From Treponema sp. (GTDB taxonomy: Bacteria > Spirochaetota > Spirochaetia > Treponematales > Treponemataceae): a stretch of 33,650 nt of DNA. Under the pieces are notes generated by a model. It was not told where the DNA came from, did not search any database, and was given only the letters and a program-made list of their open reading frames with translations. The stretch spans positions 1-33,650 of the forward strand of contig JAEDED010000024.1 of the NCBI GenBank assembly GCA_016293495.1, in the 5' to 3' direction. The translations under genes and the position numbers were made by a program. Below are positions 30,159 through 33,650 of the stretch, piece after piece; the first letter of the stretch is position 1; each line of letters begins with the position of its first letter.

Positions 30159-30899
30159 ATGAAAATTAATTTTAGTTTTAAGCAGTTTTTCCCTTCGAAA
30201 TGGCAGATTAAGCTTCCGGTTATGCTTGCAGCAGTTGTAATGATGGGAATTACACTTTCGGTATTGATTGAAATCGGCTGGGGAACAGATCCTGCAACTT
30301 TTATGAATTACCATGTTGCAGCCCTTCTTGGAACAGAAGACATCGGCTTCATTCAGATTATGGATTATGCAGTTCTTCTGATTTTCGTAATTTTGTTTGG
30401 TGCCCAGCATATCGGTTTTGGTTCCATTGCAAACATGTGTTTAATCGGCTTTGTGTGTGATTTTTCTCGCTGGATATGGAATTTGACAGGTTTTCATCAG
30501 TTTCTGGCAGCCGCATCAATGGGAGTATTAATTCCGATATTTGCAGCAACTTTGCTTCTTTTTGTCATTTCAGCGGCAGTTTACATGAATTCTGAGCTGG
30601 GAATTGCTCCTTACGACGCAATCCCGACAATAATAAGCGCATCGGCAAAGAAAATGCCGTTTTTTGCAATCCGCATTATTTTTGACTATTCGGCAATTGC
30701 AATCGGACTTTTAGCCGCATTTTTTGCGCGTAACAATATTGTAAATCCTGTAGCTTCGTTTGCAGGAATTGGTCTTAAAACCAACATTTTCGGTTCGGCC
30801 TGTATGAGCCTTCTTTTAGGACCATTAATTTCGGTTGTAGGTAACTGGATGAGAAAAGTTATGCCGGTATTCCAGAACGAAGAAACGGCTCAAAAATAA
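30159..30899 (+). CDS. YczE/YitT-type polytopic membrane protein
   Basis: This is a 246-residue inner-membrane protein with five to six hydrophobic segments, beginning at LPVMLAAVVMMGITLSVLIEIG. The motifs WGTDPATFM after the first segment and ELGIAPYDAIPTII in the middle are typical of the YczE/YyaS/YitT family, whose function is unknown. The second motif looks like an internal duplication of the first (G-I/W-x-P-x-D/T), a known trait of the group. An ATG at 30159 is preferred to an upstream TTG at 30144; no strong ribosome-binding site precedes either. It is divergent from glgC across 214 bp and closed by a strong terminator. Confidence 0.75.
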   Translation: MKINFSFKQFFPSKWQIKLPVMLAAVVMMGITLSVLIEIGWGTDPATFMNYHVAALLGTEDIGFIQIMDYAVLLIFVILFGAQHIGFGSIANMCLIGFVCDFSRWIWNLTGFHQFLAAASMGVLIPIFAATLLLFVISAAVYMNSELGIAPYDAIPTIISASAKKMPFFAIRIIFDYSAIAIGLLAAFFARNNIVNPVASFAGIGLKTNIFGSACMSLLLGPLISVVGNWMRKVMPVFQNEETAQK

Positions 30900-30937
30900 C
30901 CTTAAAATTCCTTAAAAATTCCCTTTAAAACATAGCG

Positions 30938-30972
30938 AAAATCCCTTAAAACCTAGATTTTAAGGGATTTTT
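30938..30972 (+). terminator. Strong terminator after the YczE-like gene
   Basis: A perfect 14-bp stem (30938-30951 with 30958-30971) with a 6-base loop ends in TTTTT. The AT-rich symmetry means it could also work on the minus strand, though no gene faces it there. Confidence 0.9.
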
Positions 30973-30998
30973 AATGTCTTTTTTTAGAATTAAAATCC

Positions 30999-31025
30999 TA
31001 AACTCATTTTTTCAGATTCCGATAA
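30999..31025 (+). promoter_or_regulatory. Sigma28 (FliA) promoter of flgF-flgG-flgJ
   Basis: TAAA (30999-31002), then exactly 15 bases, then TCCGATAA (31018-31025) matches the FliA consensus TAAA-N15-GCCGATAA at 11 of 12 defined positions. No TTGACA-like hexamer pairs with the overlapping GATAAT. The flgF ATG is 33 bases downstream. Confidence 0.7.
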
Positions 31026-31058
31026 TTAGAGTAACAATTTCTAATACGAGGGTAAAAA

Positions 31059-31856
31059 ATGGTAAGAGGATGGTACACAGGTGCAAGTGGAATGAATGCC
31101 CAGCAGTACAGACTGGACACAATTTCCAACAACCTTGCAAACGTTGATACAGCCGGTTACAAAAAGGATGTAACAGTAACCAAATCGTTCAGCGAACTGC
31201 TTCTCCGCCGTACAAACTATGACGGCGTTTATGAAAACATTTTTGGTTCTGCAGACGCAGCTCCAATTATTGGTAAGTTAGGCGTTGGTGTTGAAACTAA
31301 CGAAAACTTTACAGACTTTTCTGAAGGCTCACTTAGACTCACAAACACATCTACAGATTTCGCACTTCACGGAAAAGGTTTCTTTGCAATTCAGACTCCA
31401 GAAGGTGAACGTTATACAAGAAACGGAAACTTCATGATCGGTAAAGAAGGAATCCTTGAAACTAAGGACGGTTATCCTGTTCTTGGTGAAAACGGACTTA
31501 TTCGTCTTGAAGATGACAAGTTCAAGGTAAACGAAGACGGAATCATCGTAACAAAAGACAACGAAGTCGTAGACCGCTTCAAAGTTGTCCGCTTTGACAA
31601 TGAAAGATATCTTAAAAAACAGGGAAACAGTTTCTGGTACGAAACAGAAAATTCTGGTCCTGCACATATTGCTGAAGGCGCAGAACGTCCTCAGTTTATT
31701 CAGAACTACATGGAAACATCAAATGTAAATGTAGTAAACGAAATGGTTCGTATGATCGAAGTAAACCGTGCATACGAAGCTAACCAGAAAACAATTCAGT
31801 CAGAAGATTCTATGATGAATACATTATGGAACCGCGTAGCTGCAGTTCACCGCTAA
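31059..31856 (+). CDS. flgF: Flagellar basal-body rod protein FlgF (FlhO-like)
   Basis: This is a 265-residue axial protein of the proximal rod. The N-terminal WYTGASGMNAQQYRLDTISN, then NLANVDTAGYKKD, and the C-terminal TSNVNVVNEMVRMIEVNRAYEANQK are the Flg_bb_rod and C-terminal coiled-coil signatures. It differs from the next gene in its DFALHGKGFFAIQTPEGERY central block, as FlgF does from FlgG. It is sometimes named flhO or flgG-1 in spirochaetes. GAGGG lies 6 bases before the ATG. It is the first gene of the unit and is 17 bp before flgG. Confidence 0.9.
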   Translation: MVRGWYTGASGMNAQQYRLDTISNNLANVDTAGYKKDVTVTKSFSELLLRRTNYDGVYENIFGSADAAPIIGKLGVGVETNENFTDFSEGSLRLTNTSTDFALHGKGFFAIQTPEGERYTRNGNFMIGKEGILETKDGYPVLGENGLIRLEDDKFKVNEDGIIVTKDNEVVDRFKVVRFDNERYLKKQGNSFWYETENSGPAHIAEGAERPQFIQNYMETSNVNVVNEMVRMIEVNRAYEANQKTIQSEDSMMNTLWNRVAAVHR

Positions 31857-31873
31857 TAAAGGAGTAAGTTGAA

Positions 31874-32668
31874 ATGGTAAGAAGTTTATGGACAGCCGCA
31901 ACAGGCATGAACGGACAGCAGTCAAATATTGATGCAATTTCAAACAACCTTTCTAACGTAAATACAACTGGTTTTAAACAGCAGCGCGTTGAATTTGAAG
32001 ATTTGATTTATCAGAACTTGAAGCTTGCAGGAACTCCTGCAACTGAAGATACTGTTAATCCTGTAGGAATCCAGCAGGGAGCCGGTGTTAAAGTAGCTGC
32101 AACTCAGCGTATTTTTACACAGGGTTCTTTGCAGAATACAGGCGTTGACACAGATGTGGCAATCGTTGGCGAAGGTTTTATCCGTGTTCAACAATATGAC
32201 GGAAGCTACGCATATACTCGTGATGGTGCTCTTAAAGTTGATATGACAGGACAGCTTGTTACATCTGAAGGTCTTCGTGTAATGCCAGAAATTATCCTTC
32301 CTGAAGGATTCGATATTCATACATTAACAATTACAGATCATGGTCGTGTAACTGTACAAGTTGCAGGTGAAGATCTTCCTGTTGATGTTGGTCAGCTTGA
32401 TCTTTACAGATTTCCTAACCAGGTTGGTCTTGAAGCAGTTGGAGACAGCTTATTCAAAGTTACTAATGCTTCTGGTGAAGCAATTGCAAGTCGTCCTGGT
32501 GTAGATGGAATGGGAATAATCAAGCACAAATTCCTTGAAATGTCTAATGTTTCAGTAGTAAATGAAATGGTTCAGATGATCGTTGCTCAGCGAGCATACG
32601 AGTTTAACTCAAAGGCAATCCAGACTTCGGATGCTATGCTTAACGTTGCTGCAAATCTTAAACGCTAA
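31874..32668 (+). CDS. flgG: Flagellar distal rod protein FlgG
   Basis: This is a 264-residue distal-rod subunit. It has MVRSLWTAATGMNGQQSNID and NNLSNVNTTGFKQQRVEFEDLIYQ at the N-terminus, the FTQGSLQNTGVDTDVAIVGEGF middle block and SNVSVVNEMVQMIVAQRAYEFNSKAIQTSD at the C-terminus, all close to FlgG. An AAAGGAG ribosome-binding site lies 9 bases before the ATG. It was probably duplicated from the same ancestor as the preceding gene. It is followed by flgJ after 14 bp. Confidence 0.95.
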   Translation: MVRSLWTAATGMNGQQSNIDAISNNLSNVNTTGFKQQRVEFEDLIYQNLKLAGTPATEDTVNPVGIQQGAGVKVAATQRIFTQGSLQNTGVDTDVAIVGEGFIRVQQYDGSYAYTRDGALKVDMTGQLVTSEGLRVMPEIILPEGFDIHTLTITDHGRVTVQVAGEDLPVDVGQLDLYRFPNQVGLEAVGDSLFKVTNASGEAIASRPGVDGMGIIKHKFLEMSNVSVVNEMVQMIVAQRAYEFNSKAIQTSDAMLNVAANLKR

Positions 32669-32682
32669 TAAAGGATAATTAA

Positions 32683-33195
32683 ATGACTGGAATTACAGGT
32701 CTTGGAAATCTTACACAAACAAATACAATGATGAATCATACAATGCAGGTTGAAGAAACAAACCGCTTTAATGCCCTCGTAAAAGCAGCGAAGTCTTCTT
32801 CATCTGCAGATACAAATGGAACTGTTTCAAGTGAACAGATTTCGATTCGTGATACACGTTTGAATGGTGAGTTTACTTCAGACTATTCCGGAACATATAA
32901 ATCTGAAGCTGATAAAGCAGCAAAACCTTCAGGATTTGCTGCAAATGCAAAAGGTCAGCAGAAGACAATCGACAAAACTTCTAAGCTTTACGAAAAATCA
33001 TTGGAACTTGAATCATTCTTTGTTAAAATGATGGTTGATTCTATGCGTAAAACTGTAACAAAATCTAATCAGAGTGAAAACAGTTTTGCACAGAAGATGT
33101 ACGAAGATATGCTTTATGATGAATACACAACTGTATTAACTAAGAATTCAGGATTTGGAATTGCAGATTCCATTTACCTTGAATTAAGCAGATAA
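32683..33195 (+). CDS. flgJ: Rod-binding protein, FlgJ N-terminal-domain type (no muramidase)
   Basis: This is a 170-residue protein. Residues about 98-168 match the rod-binding domain of FlgJ (KLYEKSLELESFFVKMMVDS, then AQKMYEDMLYDEYTTVLTKN and GFGIADSIYLEL). The N-terminal 95 residues are Ser/Thr/Lys-rich and probably unstructured. The peptidoglycan-hydrolase domain of enterobacterial FlgJ is missing, as is usual in spirochaetes, so wall clearing would need another enzyme. AAGGA lies 7 bases before the ATG. It is last in the sigma28 unit, and no clear hairpin terminator follows before the convergent nuclease gene. Confidence 0.85.
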   Translation: MTGITGLGNLTQTNTMMNHTMQVEETNRFNALVKAAKSSSSADTNGTVSSEQISIRDTRLNGEFTSDYSGTYKSEADKAAKPSGFAANAKGQQKTIDKTSKLYEKSLELESFFVKMMVDSMRKTVTKSNQSENSFAQKMYEDMLYDEYTTVLTKNSGFGIADSIYLELSR

Positions 33196-33223
33196 TCAGC
33201 TTTCCTCAATCTGTAAATAGTTT

Positions 33224-33607
33224 TTATTTTTTCCAGACAACATAACGGACTCTGCCTTCATCAACAGCCTGCTTTATTGCACGCTCACGGTTTGAAAGGG
33301 CAGAGTTTCCTGTTTTTACCTCAATGAATAAAACTTCATCGACATAACATTTTTCTCCACTGTCAGAACTTTCTTCAAGGCCTTTAAATGCGATAAAATC
33401 AACAGGCTTTCCTAGAAACTTAACTTCATCATAACGCGCAGGAAAATCCGGAAAGAGCGGGGCAAGCTGTTCGGTAACCTGTCCACCGATAACAGCGCGC
33501 GATCTTTTTACTGCATCGTTCCTTTCAGACTGAATCTGTTTTTCTATTTTGTTTTTTGCAGAAAGCGTTCCGATTGCTTTGCCTGTAAAAAAAATAAGGC
33601 TCTTCAT
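33224..33607 (-). CDS. Holliday-junction-resolvase-like nuclease (Endonuc_Holl type)
   Basis: This is a 127-residue protein. The conserved run RSRAVIGGQVTEQLAPLFPDF, then a KFLGKPVDFIAFKGL segment (Asp) and EVLFIEVKTGNSALSNRE (Glu-x-Lys) matches a family distantly related to archaeal Hjc resolvases, a PD-(D/E)XK fold with E, D and E-x-K as active residues. The N-terminal 12 residues are mildly hydrophobic; members of the family are often annotated as secreted or membrane-bound, but this is not clear here. ATG at 33607 is used; a TTG precedes it directly, and an in-frame stop lies at 33629-33631. No ribosome-binding site is obvious. It is convergent with flgJ. The biological substrate is unknown. 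Confidence 0.75.
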   Translation of the reverse strand: MKSLIFFTGKAIGTLSAKNKIEKQIQSERNDAVKRSRAVIGGQVTEQLAPLFPDFPARYDEVKFLGKPVDFIAFKGLEESSDSGEKCYVDEVLFIEVKTGNSALSNRERAIKQAVDEGRVRYVVWKK

Positions 33608-33650
33608 CAATAAGTGTGAGAGAAAAAGTTATATAAATCTAAGAAATACA

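Noticed and set aside
30132..30410. Minus-strand open frame rich in cysteine and histidine, like a zinc-finger protein
   Set aside because: It lies wholly antisense to the YczE-like membrane protein gene, has no ribosome-binding site or promoter, and its composition is explained by the complement of membrane-protein codons.

Overview
The window looks like chromosome of a saccharolytic spirochaete of the genus Treponema. The sequence is AT-rich, with A/T-ending codons dominating. The hook protein FlgE carries Lys165 and Cys178, the residues known from Treponema denticola to form a lysinoalanine cross-link. A flbB-fliK-flgD-flgE run and a separate flgF-flgG-flgJ run are typical of spirochaete periplasmic flagella, and the order murG-cvpA-holB-atoS-atoC matches, from memory, the order in T. 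pallidum. Species cannot be assigned from the sequence alone.

Layout. (1) 1-570: the 3' end of an IS1182-type transposase, a hairpin terminator and repeated subterminal motifs. (2) 571-5987: pta (minus), a GT-B-like protein (minus), an HTH-EIIA PTS regulator (plus), a secreted transglutaminase-like protein (minus) and an RluA-type pseudouridine synthase (plus). (3) 6097-13155: the translation/transcription operon rimP-nusA-infB-rbfA-truB-ribF. It starts at a good sigma70 promoter followed at once by a terminator-like hairpin, probably an attenuator. (4) 13151-17415: a eukaryotic-type hexokinase with its own extended -10 promoter, overlapped by a very large exported protein with a gluzincin motif and a probable beta-propeller and outer-membrane barrel. 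(5) 17405-21661: flbB-fliK-flgD-flgE, closed by a terminator. (6) 21809-21956: tRNA-Phe with its own promoter and terminator. (7) 21993-28607: an ankyrin-repeat protein, then a tightly overlapping set murG-cvpA-holB-atoS-atoC, ending in a 19-bp tandem repeat and a bidirectional terminator. (8) 28652-30971: glgC (minus) and a divergent YczE/YitT-type membrane protein. (9) 30999-33195: a near-consensus sigma28 promoter and flgF-flgG-flgJ. (10) 33224-33607: a small Holliday-junction-resolvase-like nuclease (minus).

The genes fall into three functional themes. Central carbon handling is covered by pta, hexokinase, glgC and the permease-free PTS regulator. Ribosome maturation and translation initiation form one operon. 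Motility is split into two loci, one apparently under FliA control and one under a housekeeping-like promoter. Most of the window is core genome. The least explained parts are the 979-residue metalloprotease/propeller/barrel protein, the ankyrin protein with its odd N-terminal domain and apparently leaderless mRNA, the rimP leader hairpin, and unusual domain additions or losses in NusA (zinc ribbon), IF-2 (RGG-like tract) and RibF (shortened kinase half). No CRISPR array, prophage or obvious defence island was seen.
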